From Rhynchopus euleeides (lineage: Eukaryota; Euglenozoa; Diplonemea; Diplonemida; Diplonemidae), in NCBI GenBank assembly GCA_963210315.1, contig OY723297.1, positions 1,798,001 through 1,862,000 on the forward strand: DNA of 64,000 nt, in the 5' to 3' direction. Both the position numbers and the translations under genes were made by a program. The notes below the pieces were generated by a model. It was not told the DNA's origin, ran no database searches, and saw nothing but the letters and a program-made list of their open reading frames with translations. The first letter of the stretch is position 1. The number at the start of each line of letters is the position of its first letter. Shown here one piece after another: positions 10,242-22,740 of this stretch.

Positions 10242-13200
10242 CTACTTAACTACGCGGGCCCGCGGCCCGGTAGACTCCCCTTGTTTGAGAGAGGAGCTGC
10301 ACTGGTGGGGTGAGGGAAGTGACACAGGAGGAGGAGGAGGCGCAGGCGCCACACGGTCTGTAGCGCCCGGTGACGCGCTACGTGAGGAAGGAGGATTAAG
10401 GTAGGCCCGGAAGCCTGTAGGCGCGTGCGGTGACCGCGCACGGGCGGAGGAGGAAGAGGCACCAGAACGGGGCCTTTGGGGAAGGGCTGCGTCAACGGAC
10501 ACGCCGTCGGGAGGGGAGGTAGTAGGAGAAGGTGGGTCCGGATCAGCGGCGCCCACGTCAGCGTCAGCGTCAGCGGTGGGGATCACGTGGTCGACCCTAG
10601 GCCTTTGGGCAGGCAGTGCCGGGGTGGAACCGGTATGCGCCTCTAAGGCGGTGCGCTTCAGCTGCGCCACGGCGGGGATGGATGGCCTGACGCCGTCGGG
10701 TGAGAGCCTCCTACGAGGCTGCATCAGGTGGCGGTGGGGTGAGCCCGGGGAGCACACGGTATGGGCCAGCCTCTTCAGGATAACTGGAGGGGTGGCGGGC
10801 TCGGGAGTAGCGGGACACGGGGTCGCTTCAGGGGAGGGCTGAGGCGCAGGCACACGGGGTGGCGTGGTGGAGGGAAGATCCCCCACGGTAGGCGCAGTCG
10901 CCTCTGGGAAGGGCGGGGTTGGCGGCACATGGGGCGGCGGGGTGGGGGCGTCTGCCTCCACAGGCGTCGCAGGGGCGGGAGGGGCGTGGTGGCCCTTCTT
11001 GCAGCAAGCGGTGGGGCGTCTGTCATCCATCTCAGGCAGAGAGGCGCAGACCCCGCAGGGGGGCAGGTCATGGTCGCGGCAGCCGTGGTGGCCACGCTTG
11101 CAGCACATGTTGGAGGAGCTGCAGGTGCCGCAGCGGAGCAGCCGGTGCGTGCTGCAGAACTGCACGGGCAGTCCGTCATCCTGGCGGTGGTGGGCCCGGC
11201 AGCAGTCTTCCATTCGCAGGGTTCGGTTGTGCCCCGCCGCGTCGCAGTCATGGCACTTGGGCTTGGAGTGGGCCCTGCAGACGTTGCGAGCCAGCACCTC
11301 CGAACGGGGGGCATAGCGCTCAGCACCGCACGGCGCCGACCTCGGGCTGACCGTGTCGAGGGGGTCACGGGTGGGGGCTACGGGAGTAGGGTCCCACTGT
11401 TCGCTTCGCGTGTCCCGGTCGGGCACCTCGGTATACGACGGGGTAAGGTCCAGGCCCCACGACTTGCTCGAGGCCCAGTGGATCGCGCGGGGAATCTGCT
11501 CGATCAGGATACGGGTGGTGAGCCCGTGGCAGGCAAAGCGGGGGCGCGGCTCAAGACCGCCCCAGACTTCCTTCACCCCCACCGCGCGGAGGCAGTAGAC
11601 ACGCGAGACAAACGCGCCAGGCAGGGGCGCGCGGAGGTTAACTGCTTCACACTGGGAGACAAGGTATTTCAACATCTGCCCCATCATGCGTCCACGCATG
11701 TTGAGTGGGGCGGGCTGGGTTCCTGCCGGGGCGCCAGTAGCGATCGGGCAGACGTCGAGCCCGGAGAAGACCTCGAAGTCGATGGCGAGCTCGCAGAAGG
11801 AGACGGACCCCTCCCTCGTCCAGGTGAGACGACCGAGCCAGGCCCGCAGGGCACGCATGATGCACTCTCCGTGAGTCCAGCGGGGTGGGTTGTCCGGCAG
11901 TGAGGCCAGGTCGGACTGATGGGGCGCAGCGGGTCGCGCTAGCGCTGCGTCCCACGCGCAAACAGTTGGGGATACCCCGAGGCGCTCACGTTCCAGCACA
12001 TCTCTGCGGGCGACTATCGTGCTCATTAGGTGGTGCAGGTCCTTCGCCCGCACCGTACCGGATAGGGGTTTCGGTATGACGCCCCAGTTGGCTAGGCAGG
12101 GCGGCCATGAGAGGCGCTCCTCACAGAGACCCGCGTACCGCTCCCGGGCACGGACGTCGTTGTGGGCAGGGCATTCCCAGAAGAGATGCGTGACGGTTTC
12201 GGGGGAGCCCGTATCGCAATTCCGGCAGAGGCGGTCGCTACCCGGCTCCGGCTGTGTTGCTGTGAGGGGTAGGGGCACCTCACCCGAGTCGTCGAGGACA
12301 TCGAACTCGGACGGGGCTGAGCTCGACGAGTCGTCGTCATCATCGGTGTCACCGGCAGCGTCGCCGTCCGCGGGTGCTGTGGCGTGGTCGGCAGCGGTCA
12401 CAGGAGGTGGAGTAGGAGCGGTCGAGCGCTCGGCCTCCGGCCCGTCAGGCGCGGAGTCCGTCGCAGCCCCAAGCTTATTGCGTCCCCAGCGGTCTGCCAG
12501 GAACACGCCCCCAACAATAATGCAGCGCATCGCAGCGGCGAGCACAGGATCCCCACATGATTGCCAGAAGTCGTTTGTCAGCACGGTGTCAACGCCGTCC
12601 TCCACACCGCCGAAGGAGGGTCTGGAGATAGCAAGCCTTCGCCAGATGTTGTGACGCAGCGCCTCGCGTAGCACATGGTTCCGTGCCGCCACTTCGAGTG
12701 AAAGCAGTGGTTCGGAACCTCCTGGAGCAGATATGAGGGAAACATCATCGCCGCAGGTGAGGGAGGCCGGCGGCAGTCCTTTTTTGAGCGCAAGCCCGAT
12801 AGGCCCGAGGGGGACGTCGATGCGTGTTTTTTGCGCATACATGGCCCGAATGCGGTTGAATCGCGGGATCAATTCTGGTAGGCGGCGGCAGGAGTCTAGA
12901 AGTAGGAGCAGCATGCGATACGGCACTATGATTCCTGGGTGAAGGAGGTGTCCCTTCGAGGCAATGGAGAGGGCCGCTGCGGTGCTGCGGGAGGGATGGC
13001 GGTCACCGTATAGGCAGTTTGAGGCTCGGGTCTCTAGGTCGCGGAGGACCCGGTGGTCAATGGGCGCATACCAGCCACCGAAGATCGCTCGGGGCATGAC
13101 TGCGCCAGCAATCAGGCCGTGTCGCTGCTCAAAGGTCGCAGGCGAGCTGCCCAGGCGGCGTAAGGGGGCATGCGCTTTACTCGCCCGTCCGTCGTCGCCG

Positions 13201-13643
13201 CGGTCTATGAACGCTGGTGACACACAGACGCGCACGCCTAGTGCAGGTGAGGCGGTTTTGGTGGGGAAGGTGGCCCCATTTACAGCGATGGTGCCGACAT
13301 ATCGAGGGCGTGCGCCAGAGGAGGGGTCCACGCGATGCACGCCCATGGCAATGGTCTTCTTTTCGTTTAGGCGCATTCCCGTTATTGCGCAGAACTCGCC
13401 CGTGATGTCCGCGCCACGTTGTGTCAGCGCCTCAGAGACACGCGAGATGATAGTGGCGTCATCCGCGTACGATATGCTGAGGGCCCCCCCGCTCTCTTCC
13501 TGGATCGCTTTCACCAGGACGGAGAGCAGCGCGTTGATGAGGACGACCGACAATGGGCAGCCCTGAAGAATTCCGTTCGTCACATCGAACTCCCCCCCCA
13601 CTCCGAGTGGGGTCTTGAAGCGACGGCGGAGGCGCGAGTACAT
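10242..13643 (-). CDS. Non-LTR retrotransposon reverse transcriptase ORF, 5'-truncated
   Basis: The minus-strand frame of 1,133 codons is the C-terminal part of a LINE-type ORF2. It shows the reverse-transcriptase motifs GILQGCP (residues 24-30) and catalytic YADD (59-62), followed by the GMRLNEKKT thumb-proximal motif. A Cys-Cys-His-Cys knuckle typical of LINE proteins (CRNC...HLFWEC) lies near residue 470. A Cys/His-rich region with several CxxC pairs lies around residues 785-880, and the C-terminus is Pro/Ser-rich. The fingers and the first catalytic-Asp motif are missing: the frame continues only a few codons upstream of the given Met (reading VLLRPLEA) before running into the (AG)n tract at 13667. 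It is therefore a 5'-truncated copy that cannot encode a complete polymerase. The remaining frame is uninterrupted, suggesting recent insertion. No endonuclease domain is present in this fragment. Confidence 0.88.
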   Translation of the reverse strand: MYSRLRRRFKTPLGVGGEFDVTNGILQGCPLSVVLINALLSVLVKAIQEESGGALSISYADDATIISRVSEALTQRGADITGEFCAITGMRLNEKKTIAMGVHRVDPSSGARPRYVGTIAVNGATFPTKTASPALGVRVCVSPAFIDRGDDGRASKAHAPLRRLGSSPATFEQRHGLIAGAVMPRAIFGGWYAPIDHRVLRDLETRASNCLYGDRHPSRSTAAALSIASKGHLLHPGIIVPYRMLLLLLDSCRRLPELIPRFNRIRAMYAQKTRIDVPLGPIGLALKKGLPPASLTCGDDVSLISAPGGSEPLLSLEVAARNHVLREALRHNIWRRLAISRPSFGGVEDGVDTVLTNDFWQSCGDPVLAAAMRCIIVGGVFLADRWGRNKLGAATDSAPDGPEAERSTAPTPPPVTAADHATAPADGDAAGDTDDDDDSSSSAPSEFDVLDDSGEVPLPLTATQPEPGSDRLCRNCDTGSPETVTHLFWECPAHNDVRARERYAGLCEERLSWPPCLANWGVIPKPLSGTVRAKDLHHLMSTIVARRDVLERERLGVSPTVCAWDAALARPAAPHQSDLASLPDNPPRWTHGECIMRALRAWLGRLTWTREGSVSFCELAIDFEVFSGLDVCPIATGAPAGTQPAPLNMRGRMMGQMLKYLVSQCEAVNLRAPLPGAFVSRVYCLRAVGVKEVWGGLEPRPRFACHGLTTRILIEQIPRAIHWASSKSWGLDLTPSYTEVPDRDTRSEQWDPTPVAPTRDPLDTVSPRSAPCGAERYAPRSEVLARNVCRAHSKPKCHDCDAAGHNRTLRMEDCCRAHHRQDDGLPVQFCSTHRLLRCGTCSSSNMCCKRGHHGCRDHDLPPCGVCASLPEMDDRRPTACCKKGHHAPPAPATPVEADAPTPPPHVPPTPPFPEATAPTVGDLPSTTPPRVPAPQPSPEATPCPATPEPATPPVILKRLAHTVCSPGSPHRHLMQPRRRLSPDGVRPSIPAVAQLKRTALEAHTGSTPALPAQRPRVDHVIPTADADADVGAADPDPPSPTTSPPDGVSVDAALPQRPRSGASSSSARARSPHAPTGFRAYLNPPSSRSASPGATDRVAPAPPPPPVSLPSPHQCSSSLKQGESTGPRARVVK

Positions 13644-13664
13644 CGCTTCCAGCGGCCGGAGGAG

Positions 13665-13786
<122 letters not shown>

Positions 13787-13923
13787 ACCGAGTTCACGAC
13801 ATGCCTGCCTCCGAACATTCCCCCCCACCTCCCCCACCTCACAGGAACACACGCAGCCCTACACAAGGGTGTGCGCGTGGGACCCCCCCCTTGCTGGGTG
13901 GGTCCGCCTCGGAATCGGGAAGG

Positions 13924-16900
13924 ATGTCCCACCGCCCAGGGAAGATCGTCCTCTACCTGTCCCCAAAGCATGGGTGGTCATATGGCGTCGTGCGCGAGGT
14001 CTGTGCGGAGACGAACACCGCTGTCATCGACCCCTGTGAGGATCCCCTCCCGGGAGGGCCTTTAGAACCGAGCACCGTCCTGCTGACTGCTGTGCATGCT
14101 GTTGACAGCGCTGAGCTGAGGATGGGGCCTGTCCAGCATGACCTCGTCAAGCTGTCCGACACACATGAGGGCAACATCGTGCAGACCCTCCGAAGGCGGT
14201 ACTACCAAGGCCTCCTCTGTGCCTATGCCGGGGAGCGAATCACCCTCTGGTGCAGCAACGGGTCCCGCAGCCACCCCGACCCCGCAGAGGCCGCTGCCTT
14301 CCTCCAGCAGAGGAGGGGTCTCACGAAGCAGCAGCAGGCCACCACGCTTGCCCCCACTCCGTTTAATATGGCATGCTCAGCGCATGAGAGGTTGATGGAG
14401 ACAGGCATGCCGCAGACCATTCTTTTCAAAGGGGACTCCGCGTCGGGGAAGACGGATGCAAAGGCGTTGGTCCATGCGGCGCTGCACAGCATATCGGAAG
14501 GGGGCGGAGGGGGCGGCGAGTTTCGTGCGAAATTCGACGCGGGGGAGGCGATATTTGTGGCATTTGGGCATGCCAAAACCCCCAGATCCTCCGATGCGAC
14601 ACTCCATGCGCGGCTCACGAAGCTCTCCTTCAACTCCGAGGGGTGTGTTTCGGGCGCAGCGCACTCCATACTCTACTTCAACAAGGCTGCGGTCCTCCAT
14701 GCCTCAAGGGCTTCCCACGCCACCGCCTCACGGAGGCAAGCCCTCCCTGCGGGCCGGATCTACCACGCGTTTTACCAGCTGACCCTCTCGGCGGAAGGGA
14801 AGAAGATTTTTAACCTGGACCCTTCCATAGAAAGCCACCCCCTTCTGCAGCAGTACAGCGCAACCTCCCCTGGCATTGACGATTCGGCTGGCTTTTCCGA
14901 GACAAATGCGGCGCTGAAATCCATCGGGCTGACCGATGGGATGAAGTGGTCTGTCTGGGGTGTGCTCGCTGGCATACTCCACGTGACGCGGGCAGTCTTC
15001 TCCCAGAAGAAGCGGGCTGTGGTTGCAGAGCCTGTGGAGGGCGGGGATGATGGGGACGGGGATGCTGCGGCGGCGGAGGAGCCCGGGGGGGTCGGCGGTG
15101 CGAATGACAACGTCGCGTTTCTCAAGCGGCTCTTCTTCGGGAGAGAGGAGGACAGGAAGCTGTTCACCCTCGGGGCGTTCTGCTGGGGGGTCAAGGCGGA
15201 GGAGCTCGAGTCGCGGATCCTCACCGCTGCCGCAAACTCCGCCTCCCAGAGGGGCGGGGGCGCGAAGGCGGTTGCGCGGAGCGTCCCCGAGGTGGTATCC
15301 CTCCTCTGCACACACCTCTACCACCGCCTATTCCTCTTCCTCACCAGCAGGGTTAACGCGGCCCTCTCGCCCAACCCCTCCGACACCTCACGCTGGATAG
15401 CCCTTTTTGACCTCCCCGGGTTCTGCACACAGGAGGCGCCTGCCACATCCGTTCCTCCTTTGTTTGATGTCTACCCCGGGGTTGGAGACGGGTCCTTCGA
15501 GCTCCTCTGCACCAACACGATGAATGAGGTAGTGCAGCGCGCCTTCAACGAGCAGGTCGAGCAGGAGCTTGAGTTTCTCCGGAGGGAAGGGCTCTCTGTG
15601 GAGGGTTCCAGCGGGGAGAAGATGCTGTTTAAGCACAACGCGGAGACGTGCCGCCTCCTCTGCGGGGAGACGGCGTCGGGGGGGGATGGCTTGCTGGGAG
15701 AGGTGGGGTCGCACTGCTCGCTGCACCATGATGACGGGTCGCGGCTGATACAGCAGGTGGGGGTGAAGTTTGCGCACCACAGGAGCTTTGTGCAGCACAC
15801 CCATGTCGAGGCACGCACCTTCCGCATCCGGCACTCCTCCGCCGAGGTCCCCTACACCGTGACGGGGTTTGGGCACGCCTCTCTGCAGAACCCACCGGAG
15901 TCGATCCTCCAGCTCTTCCGCTCAACCTCGCGCGACGCTGTAGCCTCCCTCCTCCTCTACCCAGATTTCACCAAGCTGCCCCCGGGGGGCACAGGCGACA
16001 CTGCGCGGGTCCCTCCAACCCAAAGCCTTATTGACGCATGCCTCCACGACCTCCGCCCAACCCTCCGCACCTCTGAGCTCTCCTGGGTGATGTGCCTCTG
16101 CCCCTCTGCCCCATCAGGACCAAAGGCAGCCTCCGGTTCGCCTCTATTCGACCAGGCCTCCGTCCTGAGCCAGGTCAAGGCTCACGGTGTTTTGGAGTCA
16201 ATTTATGACCAGCAGCGCCGGTTTCCCTGCAGGATGGAGAAAAGTGCCTTCGCGATGCGGTATAAATGCTGCCTCTCCGAACCCCCTGGTGACGGGGAGG
16301 GGCAGGGGGCAATCCTGCTGCGGGTCCTGCGTGGGCTCGGCCTGTCTCTTCAGTATACAGCAGACCCTCAGGAGGAGGACGGCCACGGAGGGGGCGAGGG
16401 TGGTGGGGCTGTGAAGGAGGAGAGTGTCGCCAGCAGCGGTGCCTCCGGGGGTGGAGGGGGTGCCATGTCGAGCCAGGACTGGGCTGTGGGGCAGGGGTAT
16501 GTGTTCTACAGCGAGCGGATGTCGCTGCTGCTGGAGGATCGGAGGGGGAGGCGGCTGGCGGACCACGCGGCGACCATCCAGCGGTTCTGCCTGACGAAGC
16601 TCAGCATGGCGGAGATGCACGCCGCGTCCCTCCGGTGCTGCGAGGGGGCCCTGCAGGACATCCTGCGCGATCTGCAGATCCGCTCCGCTTTGGTGACGGT
16701 GCATGATAAGTCGCGGCATGCGGTTGCCTCGAAGGAGTCTGACACGCGGCATGTGCTGGAGCTGTCGCTGCTGTCGCACCGGCGTGTCTTCGAGGAGAAG
16801 AAGTGGGCCATGAAGCAGGCCGAGCTGCAGCGGAGGGCGCGGAAGGATGCGGCCCGCGCGGAGCGCGACAGGGAGAAGCGGATGGAGAAGCTGCAGGTGC

Positions 16901-18114
16901 AGGAGAAGCATCTGCAGCACCAGCACCGGCAGGTCGCGCAGCTGAAGAAGTCGCTGCGTGAGGCGGAGCTGGGGGACGACCCGCGTCACGCCGCGTCGCC
17001 CATCAGGGATCGGGACCTCCGTGCCACACAGCTCTTGGAGAGGGCACGCCGGTCGCAGTCGCCGCTGCTCAACTCGCCAACGGTGCTCCGCACCGTTGGT
17101 GGGCTGGACACGCGCCCTGTGGAGCGGGCGGGGAACGCGCTGGATGCTGTTCTCGATGCAAAGTGTGCCCGTGAGAAGGAGGTGCGTGTGCAGCGCCTGG
17201 CGGAGGAGCAGCGGAAGCGTGAGGCTGTGGAGAAGAAGCGAGAGCGCCTCGTGGATGCCTCGCGGCGGGCGGCCGAGCGGAAGGAGAAAGAGCAGCAGGA
17301 CACGCTGGCACGCTTCAACGAGAATGAGGAGCGGCGGCGGCGGGGCAAGGCGTGCGTGGCTCTGTCCAACTGCCTCCGGAAGCAGACGCACAACGCGGAC
17401 TCCCGGGTGCACCACGCGAAGCAGAACAGGGAGGCCATCAACCTCGAGAGGGAGCGGGCGCTGCGCGCGCAGCAGGAGGTTGCGGAGCAGCACCGGCATG
17501 ACGTCACCTCGTGGACCACTGTGATGGCGAAGGTGGGGGACAAGATGCGTGAGGCCAGCCAGCACAAGACAGACGAGGCGCTGCGCGAGGTGCGGGAGGC
17601 GAAGCGCGAGAAGGAGACGCAGGAGCGCCGCAGGGTGTACGACAACATGCGGGCTAACCTGCTGCGCGACGCGCTCGTCGAGCAGGCCATCGGGCAGCAG
17701 GAGCGCGTCGTTGCGGGGCAGCGCCACACCGAGGCCTCCAACAGGCGCCTGCTGCAGGAGGCGGAGGGCGCGTTTGTCGACGAGATCCGGCGCCGCGAGG
17801 ATGCAATGGACACCGAGGGCCGCAGGGCACGCACGCGCCACCAGGACAGCGTGCAGCGCGAGTCGGCACGACTCGCAGAGGACCTCGTTGGCGTGACAGC
17901 CAAGTCCCTCCCTTCCCCCGCAGCCTCCGTACCCACCGCACGCACCGGCTCCCTGAGACGGTCTGGGCCAGCCTCCATCCCGCCCTCCACCTACACACGC
18001 CTCCTGGGCGGTGCAGGCGAGAGGGACGGCCTCCTGGCAGCAGCGGCCGTGCACCAGGATCGCCACCACAGCGACCCGCAAGGCCTCACGATGAAGCCTG
18101 TCTCGTGGAAGTGA
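13924..18114 (+). CDS. Divergent myosin heavy chain with coiled-coil tail
   Basis: A single uninterrupted frame of 1,396 residues encodes an ATP-dependent actin motor. An SH3-like start ([16 protein letters not shown]) is followed by the myosin [20 protein letters not shown] region, the P-loop GDSASGKTD (from residue 170), the RIYHAFYQL helix, switch II as LFDLPGF (D at 496), a relay-like [14 protein letters not shown], the actin-binding SWVMCLCPS strand, the converter-like [14 protein letters not shown] segment, and a possible IQ motif near residue 880. The tail to about 1340 is Arg/Glu/Gln-rich predicted coiled coil. The usual switch I NxxSSRFGK is not recognisable; the aligned stretch reads FNSEGCVSG, so ATPase activity may be altered. 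The frame is also open upstream: Met at 13801 would add a Pro-rich 41-residue leader, but 13924 starts directly at the SH3-like fold. The gene lies beside a (CT)n tract and a retrotransposon, so its promoter is within repeat DNA. Confidence 0.85.
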   Translation: MSHRPGKIVLYLSPKHGWSYGVVREVCAETNTAVIDPCEDPLPGGPLEPSTVLLTAVHAVDSAELRMGPVQHDLVKLSDTHEGNIVQTLRRRYYQGLLCAYAGERITLWCSNGSRSHPDPAEAAAFLQQRRGLTKQQQATTLAPTPFNMACSAHERLMETGMPQTILFKGDSASGKTDAKALVHAALHSISEGGGGGGEFRAKFDAGEAIFVAFGHAKTPRSSDATLHARLTKLSFNSEGCVSGAAHSILYFNKAAVLHASRASHATASRRQALPAGRIYHAFYQLTLSAEGKKIFNLDPSIESHPLLQQYSATSPGIDDSAGFSETNAALKSIGLTDGMKWSVWGVLAGILHVTRAVFSQKKRAVVAEPVEGGDDGDGDAAAAEEPGGVGGANDNVAFLKRLFFGREEDRKLFTLGAFCWGVKAEELESRILTAAANSASQRGGGAKAVARSVPEVVSLLCTHLYHRLFLFLTSRVNAALSPNPSDTSRWIALFDLPGFCTQEAPATSVPPLFDVYPGVGDGSFELLCTNTMNEVVQRAFNEQVEQELEFLRREGLSVEGSSGEKMLFKHNAETCRLLCGETASGGDGLLGEVGSHCSLHHDDGSRLIQQVGVKFAHHRSFVQHTHVEARTFRIRHSSAEVPYTVTGFGHASLQNPPESILQLFRSTSRDAVASLLLYPDFTKLPPGGTGDTARVPPTQSLIDACLHDLRPTLRTSELSWVMCLCPSAPSGPKAASGSPLFDQASVLSQVKAHGVLESIYDQQRRFPCRMEKSAFAMRYKCCLSEPPGDGEGQGAILLRVLRGLGLSLQYTADPQEEDGHGGGEGGGAVKEESVASSGASGGGGGAMSSQDWAVGQGYVFYSERMSLLLEDRRGRRLADHAATIQRFCLTKLSMAEMHAASLRCCEGALQDILRDLQIRSALVTVHDKSRHAVASKESDTRHVLELSLLSHRRVFEEKKWAMKQAELQRRARKDAARAERDREKRMEKLQVQEKHLQHQHRQVAQLKKSLREAELGDDPRHAASPIRDRDLRATQLLERARRSQSPLLNSPTVLRTVGGLDTRPVERAGNALDAVLDAKCAREKEVRVQRLAEEQRKREAVEKKRERLVDASRRAAERKEKEQQDTLARFNENEERRRRGKACVALSNCLRKQTHNADSRVHHAKQNREAINLERERALRAQQEVAEQHRHDVTSWTTVMAKVGDKMREASQHKTDEALREVREAKREKETQERRRVYDNMRANLLRDALVEQAIGQQERVVAGQRHTEASNRRLLQEAEGAFVDEIRRREDAMDTEGRRARTRHQDSVQRESARLAEDLVGVTAKSLPSPAASVPTARTGSLRRSGPASIPPSTYTRLLGGAGERDGLLAAAAVHQDRHHSDPQGLTMKPVSWK

Positions 18115-18346
18115 AGCAAGGATGCGAGGGGCGGGGGGGGGGGGGGTGGGGATGGATGGAGTGGAGTGGAGGGGTATTTGTTTGGGTGTGGGGGGGGGGG
18201 CTTGCCTGCAGTGGTGGTGGTGGCGGCTCTGCCCCTGATCTCAGCCACTCTCCCCTGCGTAGTGTTGTACCGCTGTGCCATGTAGGGTGTAGATGTCTCT
18301 CACGTTGTGACCCGACGCCCCGTCCCTCCCTCCCCCCCCCCCCCCC
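18115..18346. other. Short intergenic spacer, G- and C-rich tracts
   Basis: The myosin 3' flank contains G runs (18132-18147, 18191-18200) and a C run (18331-18346). No coding signal is seen. The H foldback element begins just after the last C run. Confidence 0.6.
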
Positions 18347-18348
18347 TA

Positions 18349-19495
18349 GGGGGGGTCAAATGGGGGTGACAAACACGATTTTTCAAAAAACCGGCGCAGA
18401 GGCCCCAAAGCCCCCGTAAACCCTCCAAACCCCCCCAGATCGGTCCGGAAACCCATCGAACCCCACTTTTCCACCATTCCGGGCACCTCAGGTGCCCGAA
18501 TTGGGGTACCTAAATTTTGTGCCACCGTTTGGTACCGTACAGTGCCACTGTGTGGGAGGTTGGAAAAGAAAATGCCCCAACACACCACATCTGAGGGTTG
18601 CAATGCATGTTGCTTGCCAACCACGTCATCCGGTGGGTGTCAGGCGCTATGTAGGTGGCATTAGCCAGGTCTTCGATGTGTTCTGGCTTGTATATATACC
18701 TCCCTGCCTGCGGCACAGGCACTGCCTTTGTCCCCCACACCAGCCACAGAGAGCGTATTGTACTCGGTCCACGGTTGCTGATTCATTGTGATGCGTTGTA
18801 TCCTCGAGTGAACGTCACACACTAGTGGCACCACCACCCGCCATCCGAGAGCTGTATTGACTTTGCGCGCTTCCGTTGTATTCACCTCGCCACGCATATT
18901 GCACCGTTCAGTACCAGTGCTCTTGGGCCAGGCAAAGTAGACCGCAGCAACTACCAATTCTGGCACAATGGGTACCACGACAGCGCACTTCATGTGTTCC
19001 CGGAATGTACAGCTCGTGTTGCAACAGTCGTTGTCAACACATCCCGGTTGTGGAGCACTGCTGCACAGGAATCACACGACCATCTGGACTGTTCCGTACC
19101 TACAGGCAGCCTCCCGGTGCATGGTGGCAGGGAGGTATATATACAAGCCAGAACACATCGAAGACCTGGCTAATGCCACCTACATAGCGCCTGACACCCA
19201 CCGGATGACGTGGTTGGCAAGCAACATGCATTGCAACCCTCAGATGTGGTGTGTTGGGGCATTTTCTTTTCCAACCTCCCACACAGTGGCACTGTACGGT
19301 ACCAAACGGTGGCACAAAATTTAGGTACCCCAATTCGGGCACCTGAGGTGCCCGGAATGGTGGAAAAGTGGGGTTCGATGGGTTTCCGGACCGATCTGGG
19401 GGGGTTTGGAGGGTTTACGGGGGCTTTGGGGCCTCTGCGCCGGTTTTTTGAAAAATCGTGTTTGTCCACGTAAAAGGGTGGCATTTGACCCCCCC
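18349..19495. mobile_element. H foldback element with 360-bp inverted arms
   Basis: The arms 18349-18708 and about 19126-19495 are almost perfect inverted copies beginning GGGGGGGTCAAAT. TA is present on both sides (18347-18348 and 19496-19497). The unique 420-bp centre has no recognisable gene. The outer ends differ at one place (ACAAACACG preceded by GGGGGTG on the left, CCACGTAAAAGGG on the right). It ends 146 bp before the P5CDH start codon, so it forms the proximal upstream region of that gene. The G-run ends resemble those of the other TA-flanked families in the window. Confidence 0.9.
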
Positions 19496-19641
19496 TACCC
19501 CCCCCCCCGCCGATCACCGCAATCTTCTTTTTGTCGAAACGGTGCCCGCTGATTCTGTTCTGCTGCCAGCTTCATTCTGCACTGCCAACGCCCAACACAG
19601 CACAACTTGTACACCCCCCCCCCCCAGCTCACCGCCTAAAG

Positions 19642-21451
19642 ATGAAGAGCGTCGCGGCTGTTGCACGGAGGAGCTTCACGGGAGGTGTCTTCGGGAACTA
19701 CCGCATCCCCGAGATTAAGAACGAGGAGTACTTCGACTTTGCCCCCGGCTCCCCTGAGCGCGCTGCCGTGCAGAGCAGCATTGACAAGTTCACGAACGAG
19801 AAGCTCAACATCCCGTGCATCGTGAACGGGGAGGAGATCCGTGACGGGGAGCCCCTGGTGCGCGAGATCCCGCACGACAACAAGACTGCCCTGTGCAGCT
19901 TCCACTATGCGTCTGCTGAGACGCTCCACAGGGCGGTGGATTCCGCCCTTGCCGCACAGAAGGAGTGGCAGCAGACGCCTTTCCAGCACCGCGCTGCCAT
20001 CTGGCTGAAGGCTGCGGACCTCATGGCTGGGAAGTACCGTGGGGATGTCATCGCGTCGACGATGATCGGGCAGTCGAAGACTGTGTGGCAGGGTGAGATC
20101 GACGCGTCTGTGGAGTCCATCGACTTCCTGCGGTTCGACGTGAAGTATGCGGAGGAGATCTACGCCCAGCAGCCCCTCTCTGCGAAGAACGTGTGGAACT
20201 TCAGCGACCACCGCCCCCTGGAGGGCTTCTGCCTTGCCATCACGCCCTTCAACTTCACGGCCATCGGGATCCACCTGGCGACCGCCCCGGCGCTGATGGG
20301 GAACACCGTGGTGTGGAAGTGCTCCGACGCCGCCATCCACTCCAACTACCTGATGATGAAGATCATGGAGGAGGCGGGGCTGCCCCCGGGTGTGATCAAC
20401 TTCGTGCCTGCGGACCCCTCGCTCTACAACGACCTGGTCATCCCCCGCAAGGAGCTGGCCGGGCTGGGGTTCACGGGGTCGACCGCGACGTTCTGCCACA
20501 TCTGGCGTGAGGTGGGGAAGCACATCGAGTCCTACCAGGGCTTCCCCAGGCTGGTGGGGGAGTGCGGCGGGAAGAACTTCCACCTGGTGCACAAGACGGC
20601 CGACCTGGAGTCGGTGCTGACGGGCACCATCCGTGGCGCTTTTGAATACCAGGGGCAGAAGTGCTCTGCCACCTCGCGTCTCTACATCCCGAAGTCCATG
20701 TGGGCGGAGCTGAAGCCCAAGATGGCCGCAGAGGTTCAGAAGCTGAAGATGGGCAACGTGCACAAAGATCTCTCCACATTCATGGGGGCAGTCATCGATG
20801 AGCGCGCCTTCCGGAAGGTGAAGGGCTACGTCGACCACGCCAAGTCGCAGAGCGACTGCGAGATTGTGGCGGGCGGTGTGTGTGACGACTCCAAGGGGTG
20901 GTTCATCGAGCCCACCGTCATCGAGACGAGCAACCCCAAGACGAAGACCATGTGCGAGGAGATCTTCGGGCCGGTGCTGACGGTGTACCCCTTCGACGAC
21001 GACAAGTTCGACGAGATGCCTGCCCTGATCGACAGCAGCACGCCCTACTCCCTGACAGGGTCGCTGTTCTGCAACGACCGCCAGGTCATCAAGCGCATCT
21101 CCGAGGAGATGATCCACTCCACCGGCAACTTCTACATCAACGACAAGTCGACGGGCTCCATCGTGGGCAACCAGCCCTTCGGCGGGTCCCGCTCGTCGGG
21201 GACGAACGACAAGGCTGGCTCCATCACCTTCATGCAGAAGTATGCCTTGCCTTGCCTTGCTTTTCTTTGCTTTGCTTTCCCACCGAGGTTGCCTACGTCG
21301 CCTTCTTTTTTTTGCTTTTCTCCACGCCAAGATGCACCACCACAACACCAACACACTCTTCCCTTCTCCTCCATACAGGTGGGTTTCCTCCAGGTCGACG
21401 AAGGAGACGCTGGTGCCCCTGCGTGGCATCAACTACCCGTCCATGGCGTGA
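19642..21451 (+). CDS. P5CDH: Delta-1-pyrroline-5-carboxylate dehydrogenase, mitochondrial
   Basis: This aldehyde dehydrogenase (ALDH4 type) oxidises P5C/glutamate semialdehyde to glutamate with NAD+, the second step of proline catabolism in the mitochondrial matrix. Exons are 19642-21239 and 21379-21451 (556 residues). The 139-bp intron starts GTATGC and ends ACAG; splicing splits one Lys codon and restores the C-terminal WVSSRSTKETLVPL, which matches the family end, whereas read-through does not. Visible are the NAD-binding FTGSTATF (about 277-284), catalytic Glu307 in VGECGGKN, nucleophile Cys341 in YQGQKCSATS, and EIFGPVLTVYPF. The N-terminus (MKSVAAVARRSF) is basic and amphipathic like a mitochondrial presequence. 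Met 19642 is chosen over the upstream in-frame 19531 because the latter would translate C-tract DNA. Element H lies 146 bp upstream and element B 30 bp downstream. Confidence 0.95.
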
Positions 21452-21523
21452 GGCATTCCCCCCCCCCCCCCTCTCTCCGAACACGGTGGGATCTTGTAAA
21501 TTTTACATGTATAACTACAAGTA

Positions 21524-21852
21524 CCGTATACGTAAATATTATGGAACGTAAATATTATGGAACGGGCCCATTTTTGGCCGGTCCGTTCCATAATATTTAC
21601 GTTCCAAAATATTTACAGGGCCAGTTCGGGACTCGGTGGTGAGGACGGCTTGCGTCAGGAATCGCGCGAAAAGTGCACGAGTAGGTCCCGTCAGGGACTC
21701 TGTACGCCGTCCGATCACCTGGTCCAAGTCCCCGAGTCGCAGAAAGCCCTGTAAATATTATGGAACGAAAAAAATCTGGAACGCCAACCCACCAGCGTTC
21801 CAAAATATTTACGTTCCATAATATTTACGTTCCAAAATATTTACGTATACGG
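21524..21852. mobile_element. C-family MITE, copy C2 (inverted)
   Basis: The 329-bp copy is in the opposite orientation to C1 and C3, with the same CCGTATACGTAAATATT ends and TA at 21522-21523 and 21853-21854. It has the same GC-rich centre with few substitutions, which indicates recent spread. Confidence 0.9.
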
Positions 21853-21930
21853 TATATACATGTATTATACATGTATAATACTTGCATGTCAACTATTATA
21901 CATGTATAATACATGTATATGCCTGAAATA

Positions 21931-22740
21931 CCGTAAACGGAAAAAGGGTGGACCGTAAAAATGTTCCAAGTTCCCAAAAAAAGGCCAAACGTTCCATCTT
22001 TTTTACGGTCCACCATTTATTGGGACTGAATATGGAAAAGACAATGCGATTTTCGCCCGCGGGCTGGTGGGTTGCGGGGCGCGGACTGCGGCCTCCACGC
22101 CGCAGACACCCACACGTAGGCCTCCCGACCTCCCAGCTTTGGACCCTCCCTCCACCACCGCAACCAACACCAGCAAGAGAAGCAAGTCCTCCCTGCGTGT
22201 GGAAAAGGCACGATCACCACCACTCACCTCGAGACTCACCCACCACCACACCTCGAGAAGTGTAGTACCATGCAAGGAGCATTCCGGTAGAAGTAAAAGT
22301 AGAACCTGCTGCACGAGCCCACAAAAGCAGCCACAGTACGGCAGGGCGCGCAGACAGAAGCTGATACCACCGGGCTCCCTCCAGAGATAAATTCGTGAAT
22401 CAGTGCCCGAAAAATTCAGGGAAATCGTACTCCTTTAGTGTAGTACACCCTGCAGTAACTGTGGGAGAACAGTTCCCGGACGATGGTGAGCGCACACTCT
22501 GTGCTGAGGCCCTGTGGTGTTAATCCTGCAGCTTCAGTCGTACGATTTCCTTGGTTCCTTCGCGACTTCGTCGCGAAGGAACTCGTAAAAGAAACCGCCA
22601 AGTCCACTATCCCAACCGTAAAATAGGTGGACCGTAAAAATGTTCCAAGTTCCGGAAAAATCCCATTTGTTCCATCTTTTTTACGGTCCACCTATAGTAC
22701 GGTTCACCTTTATTACGGTCCACAATATTTCCGTTTACGG
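21931..22740. mobile_element. D element: 810-bp TA-flanked TIR element
   Basis: The ends are CCGTAAACGGAAA and the inverted CCGTTTACGG, with TA at 21929-21930 and 22741-22742. Subterminal sequences contain repeated GGACCGTAAAAATGTTCCAAG and TTTTTTACGGTCCACC words, which parallel the organisation of the C family with different sequence. Joining the flanks gives GCCTGAAATATACATG, present uninterrupted near 7103-7118, proving insertion at TA. The centre is GC-rich and has no recognisable protein. Confidence 0.9.

Noticed and set aside
16198..18081. 627-codon minus-strand ORF opposite the myosin tail
   Set aside because: It mirrors the GC-rich coiled-coil coding strand; its Leu/His/Arg composition is the antisense of Glu/Gln/Arg codons.
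19636..21432. 598-codon minus-strand ORF opposite P5CDH
   Set aside because: It is the antisense of a strongly conserved enzyme with high GC third positions and has no family match of its own.
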